DNA from: Candidatus Aenigmatarchaeota archaeon
Lineage (GTDB): Archaea > Aenigmatarchaeota > Aenigmatarchaeia > Aenigmatarchaeales > Aenigmatarchaeaceae
Assembly (NCBI GenBank): GCA_017608545.1
Contig: JAFCFQ010000006.1
Location: 1-13,628 of the forward strand
DNA length: 13,628 nucleotides
Direction of reading: 5' to 3'
Shown here: positions 5,505 to 12,146 of the stretch, piece by piece
Layout: every line of letters begins with the position of its first letter
How positions within the stretch are numbered: position 1 is the first letter of the stretch
Position numbers and translations under genes: made by a program
The notes under the pieces: generated by a model
Seen by the model: only the letters and a program-made list of their open reading frames with translations
Database searches by the model: none
Told to the model about the DNA's origin: nothing

Positions 5505-8288
5505 TTAATCGATATCAATTATATCCCCATTTTTAGGAGCAATTGCATCAAAACCTTTTTCTTTTAATTCTTTTGCAAAAGTTTCGCAATGATCTCCATG
5601 TAAACAAATAACTTTTTCAGGGTTAATTTTATTAACAAAATTAAACAAATCATCACGTCCACTATGTGCACTTAGATCAAACTGATAAATACCCATTTTT
5701 ATCTTTAAGTCAAAACCTTCTGTAACAAATCTACCAGTTTCTACTAATCTTCTTCCAGCTGTTCTTGGAATTAAGAAGCCAGTAAATATAACAGAACTTT
5801 CAGGATGATTATATAAGTATTTTATGTAACTTACACTCGGTCCACCTTCGAGCATCCCAGAACTTGCAACAATTGCACAAGGTTCTTTTACTATTTTTTT
5901 TCTCAATCTACCATTCCAAACTTGCGTAACATTATTCAAAACCCTTTTTAAGGTCCTTGCATCTCTAAGGAATTCAGGATATTTTAAAGTAATTTCTGTG
6001 GCGGTTTTTGACATTCCATCTAGATAAATAGGAAAATCAGGATTAAAACTATCTAGTATCATTAAAACTTCTGCACTACGACCGACAGCAAAGCAAGGAA
6101 TTACAGCTATTCCTTCATTTGCGATAGTCTCTTCAATGATTTCAAAAAATTTTTTCTCAGTTTCTCTTCTTGGAGGATGATTTTTCATAGCATATGTTGA
6201 TTCTATTATTAAGATATCCACATCTTTAGCATTTATCCTTGCTCCATTCAATAAACGAGTTGAATTTAAATTAAAATCACAAACATAAAGAATTTTTTTA
6301 TTTTCAATTTCCAAAAGGGGTGCCATTGAGTTATGAGAGACTACACCATTTGCTATAAAATTATGATGTTGATTAACTTCTAAATCATAAACAAAGCCAT
6401 TATATCTGATCTCTTTTATATCTACAATTTTATCAAAAAAAATGTCAGAATTTATAAGAATTCTTAGTAACTGGACTCTGCTTTTTGTATTTTCAATTAT
6501 TTTATCTCTTATTTTTTCGATTGTTCTTATTGCTAAATCCAAATTCTTTTTGTTGTTGTTTTTTTCATATTTAGAGACTGCAGCAGGAGAAATTCCCATT
6601 CTTTTTGCCAATTCTGTTTGTCCCAAGTTTATAATTTCCCTTACTTTTTTAATCTTAGACCAGCAATCAATAATTGAGAAGTTAATAGACTCTAATCTAT
6701 GTAATTTTGTTTCCAATAATTTAACTATTTTATCTAAAGATTCTCTACTTGGTGGATGCCCCTCGTAGAAGTGTTTGATGGTAACAGGAAATTCGTCCCT
6801 GCTAATTCTTAAATTTAGTTTTCTACCCTTCTTTTTATAGGTTTCGCATAATTCTCTTAATAGGTTAGATATATTTGGAAATATATCTATTTTTGATTTT
6901 CTCCTGGATTTGCCAACCTTTTTTGATAATATTCTAAGTTTTTTATTTTTAACTGGATGAGAAAAACCAATTTTTTCTTTGAAGATTCTTATACTTTTTG
7001 GGTCCCATATTAGTAATGTGTAACATTTGTTTTTAGAAAAAACCAGTTTAGACTTAGACATTTTTGTCCTAAAATGTGAAGTTATCCCAAACCTTAATAG
7101 AAGCAATTTTAATTGTAGTATTAATTTTTTTGAAAACGTAGTTATTCCTATACAATCTTTTAGGATATATCCTTCTGCGTCAAATAATCCTTTTATGAAT
7201 CTGGCAATATGTTTATTAGGAGATCTGAGAACAATTTTTGGTATTTCACATTTAGGAGATTTTTTTCTTAAATTCATTGAAATGAAAAATTTAGCTAAAT
7301 TTCTTGAAAATACATTTAAAATGTAACAGTTTTTCACTTTTTTAATAAGAGGTTTTACCTCAAAAATACTTTTCAGTAAATTTTGATAGTTTCTTATTAC
7401 TTTTAAATTTTCATCAAAAAAAGAAACCTTTTTATTACTTACATGACCATCGCCAACAAAATATCCTAATAACTGACACAATTCAGGTGTTGCTGTTTTT
7501 GGAGTTTTTATTTTTAGAGCTCTTTTACTTTTCGGTATTTTTGTTATTTTTTGTATATTGCCATTGAAGTTTATTCTTTTTACAGATATTATAAAGTCCC
7601 CTATTTTAAGGTCACCAACCTTAATATGTTTCAAGCGTAAATTATTATCTAAAGTAAATAGATTATGATCTTTTGTAGCTAAAATTTCACTAGTTCTAGT
7701 TTTAATTAAATAAATTTTTCCTGGAGATTTTTTTCTCCATAGTAAAGCAGACGATTTACTAGTTTTACCACTTTTGTTTATACATAATACATTTGATTTT
7801 CTTGCTATATTACTTATGAACTCAATATCACCACTGGCCATTTGTATTAATGTGTCTCCAGTAAGACATCCAGGTATGTGGCCAGCATCAAATATGTCTA
7901 AAGAAAAATTTTCACTATCAATTCTTTGTCCATAAGTTACTTTCACTTCATACCTTTTCATCTTTTTAATATCATTTTTTCCAAAATGTTTTGGAAGTCT
8001 TCTATATCTAGCAACTTTCATACTATCTTTTAAAAGTAGATGAGAAAGTTCGAAAGTTGCTATTGTTGAATAGATAGGAGGTCTAAATTTTCGATAAATA
8101 ACAGGAATAGAGCCAGAATGATCTAAATGTGCATGACTCAAAATTACCATATCGACTTTTTTTAGAGGTAGTGGTAATTTTCCGGTTTCAACTTCAATTC
8201 CATAATCAAATAAGACGTTTTCTTTACTTTCTATTAAAACAGCATTTTTTCCCACTTCTCTAAATCCACCTAAGCATTTTATTTTCAT
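5505..8288 (-). CDS. aCPSF2-like beta-CASP ribonuclease precursor, interrupted by an intein
   Basis: A 927-residue precursor: N-extein 1-140, intein 141-653, C-extein 654-927. After splicing the enzyme has 414 residues, the usual length of KH-less archaeal CPSF73 homologues (aCPSF2; COG1236), which cleave RNA with two zinc ions. All motifs are present across the exteins: FDYG, SHAHLDH (52-57), DAGHIPG-S (His137), CDFN, the beta-CASP ESTYA acid, SAHSG (motif B His) and LHGDH (motif C). The beta-CASP domain lies in the C-extein. Without splicing the metal site cannot form, because His137 is separated from the later ligands. There is no N-terminal KH domain, so this is not aCPSF1. The start MKIKCLGGFREVGKN fits either aCPSF2 or archaeal RNase J, but the compact size and DILFDYG-type start favour aCPSF2. 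ATG 8288 has no Shine-Dalgarno site; a TATA element lies 27 bases upstream. First gene of the block with the TraB-like gene and rtcA. Confidence 0.88.
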   Translation of the reverse strand: MKIKCLGGFREVGKNAVLIESKENVLFDYGIEVETGKLPLPLKKVDMVILSHAHLDHSGSIPVIYRKFRPPIYSTIATFELSHLLLKDSMKVARYRRLPKHFGKNDIKKMKRYEVKVTYGQRIDSENFSLDIFDAGHIPGCLTGDTLIQMASGDIEFISNIARKSNVLCINKSGKTSKSSALLWRKKSPGKIYLIKTRTSEILATKDHNLFTLDNNLRLKHIKVGDLKIGDFIISVKRINFNGNIQKITKIPKSKRALKIKTPKTATPELCQLLGYFVGDGHVSNKKVSFFDENLKVIRNYQNLLKSIFEVKPLIKKVKNCYILNVFSRNLAKFFISMNLRKKSPKCEIPKIVLRSPNKHIARFIKGLFDAEGYILKDCIGITTFSKKLILQLKLLLLRFGITSHFRTKMSKSKLVFSKNKCYTLLIWDPKSIRIFKEKIGFSHPVKNKKLRILSKKVGKSRRKSKIDIFPNISNLLRELCETYKKKGRKLNLRISRDEFPVTIKHFYEGHPPSRESLDKIVKLLETKLHRLESINFSIIDCWSKIKKVREIINLGQTELAKRMGISPAAVSKYEKNNNKKNLDLAIRTIEKIRDKIIENTKSRVQLLRILINSDIFFDKIVDIKEIRYNGFVYDLEVNQHHNFIANGVVSHNSMAPLLEIENKKILYVCDFNLNSTRLLNGARINAKDVDILIIESTYAMKNHPPRRETEKKFFEIIEETIANEGIAVIPCFAVGRSAEVLMILDSFNPDFPIYLDGMSKTATEITLKYPEFLRDARTLKRVLNNVTQVWNGRLRKKIVKEPCAIVASSGMLEGGPSVSYIKYLYNHPESSVIFTGFLIPRTAGRRLVETGRFVTEGFDLKIKMGIYQFDLSAHSGRDDLFNFVNKINPEKVICLHGDHCETFAKELKEKGFDAIAPKNGDIIDID
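6504..6656 (-). other. XRE/Cro-type helix-turn-helix inside the intein
   Basis: Intein residues about 405-455 contain IKKVREIINLGQTELAKRMG followed by ISPAAVSKYEKN, a textbook Xre/HTH_3 pattern (R-E-x-x-x-L-x-Q-x-E-L-A-x-R-x-G-x-S-x-x-x-V-S-x-Y-E). It lies after the LAGLIDADG core and before block F. The likely role is to help the endonuclease bind its homing site; regulation of the host gene is a less likely alternative. Confidence 0.85.
6705..6821 (-). other. Second, degenerate helix-turn-helix-like segment in the intein
   Basis: Intein residues about 350-388 read LNLRISRDEFPVTIKHFYEG, then HPPSRESLDKIVKLLE. The end matches the C-terminal half of many XRE domains (Tyr-x-Gly-x-x-Pro-Ser-x-x-x-Leu-x-x-Ile). 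It sits directly before the clear HTH, so the region may be a tandem DNA-binding unit. This is pattern recognition only. Confidence 0.4.
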
Positions 8289-8310
8289 TTTAAACCCTTA
8301 TTATACAACC

Positions 8311-8319
8311 TATTTATAA
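8311..8319. promoter_or_regulatory. Shared central TATA element of a divergent promoter
   Basis: TATTTATAA lies in the middle of the 52-base gap between the nuclease gene (minus, ATG ends at 8288) and the amidohydrolase gene (plus, ATG at 8341). Its centre (8315) is 27 bases from one start codon and 26 from the other. Each strand gives an acceptable archaeal box (TTATAAATA and TTTATAATT), and neither gene has a Shine-Dalgarno site. One TBP site could therefore fire in both directions to give two leaderless messages. On the minus strand the bases just upstream of the box are purine-rich (AGAAAA), a plausible BRE; on the plus strand the equivalent bases (ACAACC) are a poorer match. Confidence 0.5.
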
Positions 8320-8340
8320 TTTTCTAATTTAATTTTATTT

Positions 8341-9618
8341 ATGCTCATAAAAAATGCTATGATTATTACAATGGATTCAAATAGGAGAGTTATAAAAAAT
8401 GGGGACATCTACATTGAAGATAATAAAATAATAAAAATTGGAAAATCTCTTGATATAAAAGATAATGAAATTATAGATGCTAAAGGCATGGCCGCATTGC
8501 CAGGCTTTATTAAAACACATACTCATTCTTCCATGACTTTATTAAGAGGATATGCAGATGATTTACCATTGATGAAATGGTTAAAAGAATACATATGGCC
8601 CTTGGAGGCTCTACTTAAACCCGAAGATTGTTACATCGGAAGTAAACTTGCATGTTTAGAAATGATTAGAGCAGGAATAACAACATTTTCTGATATGTAT
8701 TTTTATATGAATCAAGTTGCCAAAGCTGTAGAAGATTCTGGTATAAGAGGAGTTTTGTCTTATGTAATAAATGACATCATGCCAGAAAACTTTGCAGGCA
8801 TGACAGCCACAAAAAGATTTTTAAATCAAGTTAAAAAATCTGATAGAATTATACCAATCATAGGACCTCATTCTCCTTATGCTTGTTCTAAAGAAACTTT
8901 GCAAAAAGCAAAAGAATTGGCAGATGACTTGAAAACTTTGATTCATATACATGTTTCAGAAACTAAAGAAGAAATTGAAGAAAGCAAAAAGAAATTTGGT
9001 TTAAGGCCTATAGAGTATTTAAATTCTATAGGTTTTTTGGATTCTAATTTAGAAATAGCTCATTGTGTTTGGGTAAATGATGATGAAATTAAAATGCTTG
9101 CAAAAAATAATGTTAAGATTTCTCATTGCCCAGTTTCAAATATGAAATTAGCTTCAGGAATTGCTCCGCTGAAACATATGTTAGACAATGATCTAATAGT
9201 TTCATTAGGTAGTGATGGCCCATGTTCAAATAACAGATTAGATATGATCCAGGAAATGAAATTTTCTTCTTTATTACAAAAGGTTTCTCTTGGAGATCCA
9301 ACAGTTATTCCAGCAGAAAAGGCTTTAGAAATGGCTACAATAAATGGAGCAAGGGCTTTAAGATTAGATAATAAGTTAGGCTCTATAGAAGTTGGAAAGT
9401 TGGCTGATATAATTTTAATTGATTTAAAAAAGCCACATTTAACACCTTTGCATAATATTTTTTCTCATTTAGTTTATGCTGCTCAAGCTTCTGACGTTGA
9501 TACTGTTATTTGTAATGGGAAAATCTTAATGAGAAATAGAAAACTCTTAACTCTCAATGAAAATGAGATTATGGAAAAAGCAGAATTAGCAAAAGAAGAT
9601 TTATTTGGAAGAAAATAA
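8341..9618 (+). CDS. mtaD: Amidohydrolase: MTA/SAH/5'-deoxyadenosine deaminase type
   Basis: A 425-residue metal-dependent hydrolase of the SsnA/MtaD group (COG0402), which removes the 6-amino group of adenosine-type by-products of SAM metabolism, such as S-adenosylhomocysteine, 5'-methylthioadenosine or 5'-deoxyadenosine. The fold is a small beta-sandwich (1-52 and the last roughly 60 residues) around a TIM barrel. Metal and catalytic residues are in place: HTHSSMTLLRG (His60, His62), HIHVSETKEE (His204, Glu207), AHCVWV (His241), SHCPVSNMKLASG and LGSDGPCSNN (Asp292). The C-terminal VGKLADIILIDL strand is typical of the family. The exact substrate cannot be fixed from sequence; SsnA-like or other aminohydrolase roles are less likely given the SHCPxSNxKLxSG and GSDG signatures. 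There is no Shine-Dalgarno site, and the TATA centre 26 bases upstream suggests a leaderless message. Divergent from the nuclease gene. Confidence 0.88.
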   Translation: MLIKNAMIITMDSNRRVIKNGDIYIEDNKIIKIGKSLDIKDNEIIDAKGMAALPGFIKTHTHSSMTLLRGYADDLPLMKWLKEYIWPLEALLKPEDCYIGSKLACLEMIRAGITTFSDMYFYMNQVAKAVEDSGIRGVLSYVINDIMPENFAGMTATKRFLNQVKKSDRIIPIIGPHSPYACSKETLQKAKELADDLKTLIHIHVSETKEEIEESKKKFGLRPIEYLNSIGFLDSNLEIAHCVWVNDDEIKMLAKNNVKISHCPVSNMKLASGIAPLKHMLDNDLIVSLGSDGPCSNNRLDMIQEMKFSSLLQKVSLGDPTVIPAEKALEMATINGARALRLDNKLGSIEVGKLADIILIDLKKPHLTPLHNIFSHLVYAAQASDVDTVICNGKILMRNRKLLTLNENEIMEKAELAKEDLFGRK

Positions 9619-9627
9619 CTTAAATAT
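9619..9627 (+). promoter_or_regulatory. TATA box for tyrS
   Basis: CTTAAATAT starts right after the amidohydrolase stop codon and is centred 24 bases before the tyrS ATG. This predicts a message starting at or next to the ATG. No Shine-Dalgarno site is visible before the ATG (ttttct). Confidence 0.45.
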
Positions 9628-9646
9628 GTAAATTAAATAGTTTTCT

Positions 9647-10714
9647 ATGGACATAGAAACAAAAATTGATTTAATTAAAAAACCACCAACGGAAGAAATT
9701 TTAGTAGAAGAAGAACTAAAACAACTTTTAGAGACTAATGAGCATCCACAACATTATCAAGGTTTTGAAATTTCAGGTATGTTACATTTAGGAAATTTTA
9801 TCATTTCAGGTTTTAAAATAAATGATTTTATAAAAGCAGGAATAAAATGTCAAGTTTATCTTGCAGATTGGCACAGTTTTATTAATAATAAATTTAATGG
9901 TGACTGGGATAAAATTTTAATAGCAGCAAAATATTATGAAGAAGCATTCAAATTCTTTTGCCCAGGAGTAAAAACTGTTTTAGGTTCTGATTTATATCAT
10001 AACAATGATGAATATTGGAAAAACATAATGAAATTTTCCAAACATATGACTCTTGCAAGAACTCTAAGATGTATGACTATAATGGGAAGAAGTGAAAATG
10101 AGAAGCTAGACTTATCTCAATACTTTTATCCACCAATGCAGGCAGTTGATATTAAAGAAATAGGAGCAGATATACCTCATGGTGGTATGGATCAACGAAA
10201 AGCTCATGTATTAGCTAGAGAAATATTTCCAAAAATGGGATGGAAAAAACCAGTTGCAGTTCACCATCATTTGTTAATGGGTATAGCAAAACCAATTAAA
10301 CTTGAATCTAAAGATAAATTAGAACAAGTAGTTGCAAGCAAGATGAGCAAATCAAAACCGTGGACTGCAATTTTCATTCATGATACAGAAGAACAAATAA
10401 AAAAGAAATTAGAGAAAGCTTGGTGTCCTGAAAAACAAACAGAAATGAACCCATTATTAGAAATTGTTAAATACGTAATTTTTCATGAAAAGAAAACCTT
10501 TGAAATAGAAAGAGAATCTAAATTCGGAGGCTCAATAGAATTTGATAGTTATGAAAAATTAGAAGAAGCTTATAGGAAAGGAGAAATACATCCTAAGGAT
10601 TTGAAAGATAATGTTGCAAGAGAAATATCAAACATAATTAATCCTATAAGAAAACATTTTGAAAAGCATAATGAATTTTTAGATGTTTTTAAAGAAGTTG
10701 AAATTACAAGATAA
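9647..10714 (+). CDS. tyrS: Tyrosyl-tRNA synthetase, archaeal type
   Basis: A 355-residue class I synthetase that charges tRNA-Tyr with tyrosine in the cytoplasm. It follows the short archaeal/eukaryotic TyrRS plan and lacks the bacterial S4-like C-terminal domain. The Rossmann signature is HLGN (47-50), within YQGFEISGMLHLGN; other archaeal TyrRSs have GFEPSGxIHLGH. Tyr37 and the YPPMQAVDI segment (Tyr161, Gln165, Asp168) match the tyrosine-binding residues of the M. jannaschii enzyme (Tyr32, Tyr151, Gln155, Asp158), which argues against TrpRS. GGMDQRKAHVLAREIFPK (179-196) and KMSKS (232-236) are intact. A stretch of roughly 15 extra residues precedes KMSKS relative to the M. jannaschii enzyme. 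The C-terminal helical region (KFGGSIEFDSYEKLEEAYRK, then HPKDLKDNVA) is typical of archaeal TyrRS. It begins 28 bases after the amidohydrolase stop with its own TATA box. Confidence 0.92.
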   Translation: MDIETKIDLIKKPPTEEILVEEELKQLLETNEHPQHYQGFEISGMLHLGNFIISGFKINDFIKAGIKCQVYLADWHSFINNKFNGDWDKILIAAKYYEEAFKFFCPGVKTVLGSDLYHNNDEYWKNIMKFSKHMTLARTLRCMTIMGRSENEKLDLSQYFYPPMQAVDIKEIGADIPHGGMDQRKAHVLAREIFPKMGWKKPVAVHHHLLMGIAKPIKLESKDKLEQVVASKMSKSKPWTAIFIHDTEEQIKKKLEKAWCPEKQTEMNPLLEIVKYVIFHEKKTFEIERESKFGGSIEFDSYEKLEEAYRKGEIHPKDLKDNVAREISNIINPIRKHFEKHNEFLDVFKEVEITR

Positions 10715-10724
10715 TCCATTTTAG

Positions 10725-10766
10725 AAGAACAAACTATGTTTCAAGAATACATAAATTTTTGTTCTT
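10725..10766 (+). terminator. Strong hairpin after tyrS
   Basis: AAGAACAAA (10725-10733) and TTTGTTCTT (10758-10766) form a perfect nine-base-pair arm. An inner TATGT/ACATA pair (about 10735-10739 and 10749-10753) can add five pairs. The hairpin begins 11 bases after the tyrS stop codon. It may be a 3'-UTR structure or part of a terminator; archaeal termination usually relies on T runs rather than hairpins, so the role is uncertain. Confidence 0.4.
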
Positions 10767-10930
10767 ACAATATCTATCTACAATGAAATTGAGTATAACT
10801 TTTTATCTTAATGTTTATTATAAATTTACCATTAAATGATGATAAATATTTAAAAATTTATTTCTATATTCAATTTAGTAAAAATAAGACATAAAATAGA
10901 CAGTTTATCACAGGCTAATTCGAAATCTCG
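10767..10930 (+). other. AT-rich intergenic region with candidate promoter
   Basis: The rest of the gap between tyrS and the next gene is very AT-rich. Several TATA-like stretches occur (10814-10826, 10845-10860, and CATAAAATAG at 10890-10899). The last would put a transcript start near 10922 and leave a leader of about 24 bases containing the Shine-Dalgarno site. No small ORF or RNA gene is convincing here. Confidence 0.3.
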
Positions 10931-10932
10931 AT

Positions 10933-10939
10933 GAAGGAG
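10933..10939 (+). promoter_or_regulatory. Shine-Dalgarno site that sets the start of the 360-aa protein
   Basis: GAAGGAG followed by six bases and ATG at 10946 is ideal spacing. An upstream in-frame ATG at 10931 overlaps this site and has no such signal, so the start at 10946 is preferred. Confidence 0.65.
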
Positions 10940-10945
10940 TTAAAA

Positions 10946-12028
10946 ATGGTGAAAAAAGAAGAGATTAGAAAGTTTTTAAGATCAACTTTCAAGAAATTTG
11001 AATCTACCCCTTATGCTCCTTATCTTGAAGAAGCAATATATGAGGTTAAAGACATAGAGCTTTTATATAAAATATTAAAAAATCCAAATATAGTTGAAAA
11101 TGCTAGAAGAAAAGCTCAGAAAAAATTAGAAACTGGGTTATGGGATAAACCTAGAATTCTGTCTATTCTTAATTTAAAAAATAGGCAAGAATATGAATAT
11201 AGTGGTTTTGATTATGAAACTGAAATAAAAAAGACATTTAGATTTCTGTTAAGAGAAAATCCAGGAGTATTAAATGAAAGCTCAAAACATCTTTATCATA
11301 AAATACGCTCAGAGCCAATTGAATATGCCTTAGATATAATTATTGACTCAATGAAAGAATGTGAAGAAAAAATAAGAGTTCAAAAATTAAAGGATTTGAG
11401 CCAGTTTCCCAATGATGAATTCTTAATTGCAAAATATATATCTGCAGATGTAGACGATAAAATAGTTGCGAAAGTATGGGACAGAGATCCGAAAAAGGAT
11501 ATGAGTTTTTCACAAGAACTTTTTTGTTGTACTTTACCAAGATTTGGTCCAGACTACTTGGTGGATCCGAATATTAGTATGATTGATTTTTTCGGGGACG
11601 GAGAAAGATATGCTAGAGCAATTCTGGTTGCTTGTAAAGAAAATGATGGTAATAAATGTTTGATGGTGGATTCTATAGAAGGTAATTCTGAACTTGTTGA
11701 CAATCATCATAAACACGAGGATCTAATTCGTAATTTTATTTCAGGAAACATTATAAAGTATGCTGGTGAATGTGGTTTTGATTCAATCTTTTTTAATTCT
11801 AATTGTTGGAAACAATATCTCATTAGCGATTCTATAAAAGAATTACCTTCAACTAGTTTATTTTTAAAACCAATTTTTAGAGTTAGACAAACTGATATGA
11901 AAGATGATTACTATATTGAAAGTTTTAGATCTAAAGATATCAAAGGTTTTAAACGATTTTTAATACCGTTTTTTACAAGGAAATATAAAGTTAATGGAAG
12001 AAAGTTAAATGTTAGTGAATATTTTTAA
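10946..12028 (+). CDS. Unrecognised 360-residue protein with helical N-half and alpha/beta C-half
   Basis: I do not recognise this protein. It is soluble, with no signal peptide or membrane helix. Numbering from ATG 10946, roughly 1-180 look mainly helical and charged, with possible repeat-like helices (EAIYEVKDIELLYKILKNP, and EPIEYALDIIIDSMKECEEK). Then comes CCTLPRFGPDYLVDP and a strand-strand-helix-strand run: RYARAILVAC (about 222-231), NKCLMVDSIEGN (about 236-247), a helix near 257-275 and GFDSIFFNSN (about 277-286). This order, with a conserved-looking Asp-Ser-Ile-Glu, recalls the core of some GNAT-like proteins, but no acetyl-CoA pyrophosphate loop is evident. The C-terminus is basic and aromatic. 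It sits between tyrS and serS with gaps of 231 and 122 bases, so the link to tRNA charging is positional only. Base composition resembles its neighbours. Confidence 0.8.
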   Translation: MVKKEEIRKFLRSTFKKFESTPYAPYLEEAIYEVKDIELLYKILKNPNIVENARRKAQKKLETGLWDKPRILSILNLKNRQEYEYSGFDYETEIKKTFRFLLRENPGVLNESSKHLYHKIRSEPIEYALDIIIDSMKECEEKIRVQKLKDLSQFPNDEFLIAKYISADVDDKIVAKVWDRDPKKDMSFSQELFCCTLPRFGPDYLVDPNISMIDFFGDGERYARAILVACKENDGNKCLMVDSIEGNSELVDNHHKHEDLIRNFISGNIIKYAGECGFDSIFFNSNCWKQYLISDSIKELPSTSLFLKPIFRVRQTDMKDDYYIESFRSKDIKGFKRFLIPFFTRKYKVNGRKLNVSEYF

Positions 12029-12052
12029 ATGTATATGTTTTAATTTGATATA

Positions 12053-12070
12053 GTGAGGTTGATGCCTTAC
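12053..12070 (+). repeat. Six-base-pair hairpin in the gap upstream of serS
   Basis: GTGAGG (12053-12058), loop TTGATG, CCTTAC (12065-12070) form a full six-pair stem with one G-U pair. It is the only GC-containing patch in an otherwise AT-rich 122-base gap. A short T run follows (CAATCTTT). It lies upstream of the predicted serS transcript start, so it is more likely in the 3' UTR of the preceding gene or a protein-binding site than in the serS leader. Confidence 0.35.
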
Positions 12071-12110
12071 CAATCTTTAAAATAAAATTAAAACAAGATT
12101 TTGCTATTTC

Positions 12111-12118
12111 TATAAATA
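12111..12118 (+). promoter_or_regulatory. TATA box for serS
   Basis: TATAAATA is centred about 26 bases before 12140, giving a predicted leader of about 11 bases that starts at the Shine-Dalgarno site. A further AT stretch at 12123-12138 is closer than usual to the start codon. Confidence 0.45.
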
Positions 12119-12139
12119 AACATTTAAAAAAAATATAAA

Positions 12140-12146
12140 GAGGTGA
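12140..12146 (+). promoter_or_regulatory. Shine-Dalgarno site of serS
   Basis: GAGGTGA is a strong match to the anti-SD sequence, four bases before the ATG at 12151. It fixes the serS start. Confidence 0.7.

Larger units (their letters stand above)
6330..7868 (-). mobile_element. Intein (513 aa) with LAGLIDADG homing endonuclease and helix-turn-helix
   Basis: This in-frame insertion encodes a self-splicing intein, a selfish element whose endonuclease cuts intein-free alleles. Splicing blocks are canonical for class 1: block A CLTGDTLIQM with Cys1; block B ATKDHNLF with the T-x-x-H pair; block F VYDLEVNQHHNFIANG; block G ending VVSHN with penultimate His512 and terminal Asn513, followed by Ser as the +1 extein residue. 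The endonuclease has two LAGLIDADG motifs, LLGYFVGDG (Asp140) and IKGLFDAEG (Glu232), both with an acidic residue, so it may be active. Between the endonuclease and the C-terminal splicing part lies a DNA-binding region with a clear XRE-type helix-turn-helix (about 405-455). The insertion point is DAGHIPG/S, inside a zinc-binding motif of the nuclease. The reading frame is unbroken, so it is an intein rather than an intron or a pseudogene. Confidence 0.95.

Noticed and set aside
6442..7326. Plus-strand ORFs opposite the intein
   Set aside because: They are antisense to a well-supported intein, rich in Phe/Leu/Ile/Ser from AT bias, and have no Shine-Dalgarno site or recognisable motif.
6330..7868. 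Group I intron or frameshifted pseudogene in the nuclease
   Set aside because: The frame is continuous through both junctions and intein blocks A, B, F and G are intact, so insertion at the protein level explains it.
5505..8288. Identification as archaeal RNase J or KH-containing aCPSF1
   Set aside because: There is no KH region and the spliced length of 414 residues is that of aCPSF2; RNase J remains a weaker alternative.
9647..10714. Identification as tryptophanyl-tRNA synthetase
   Set aside because: The Tyr37, Tyr161, Gln165 and Asp168 positions and GGMDQRKAHVLARE match archaeal TyrRS rather than TrpRS.
10836..10842. Possible C/D-box RNA (ATGATGA, a C-box match)
   Set aside because: No D-box CTGA follows within a suitable distance and there are no C'/D' boxes; the heptamer is plausible by chance in this composition.
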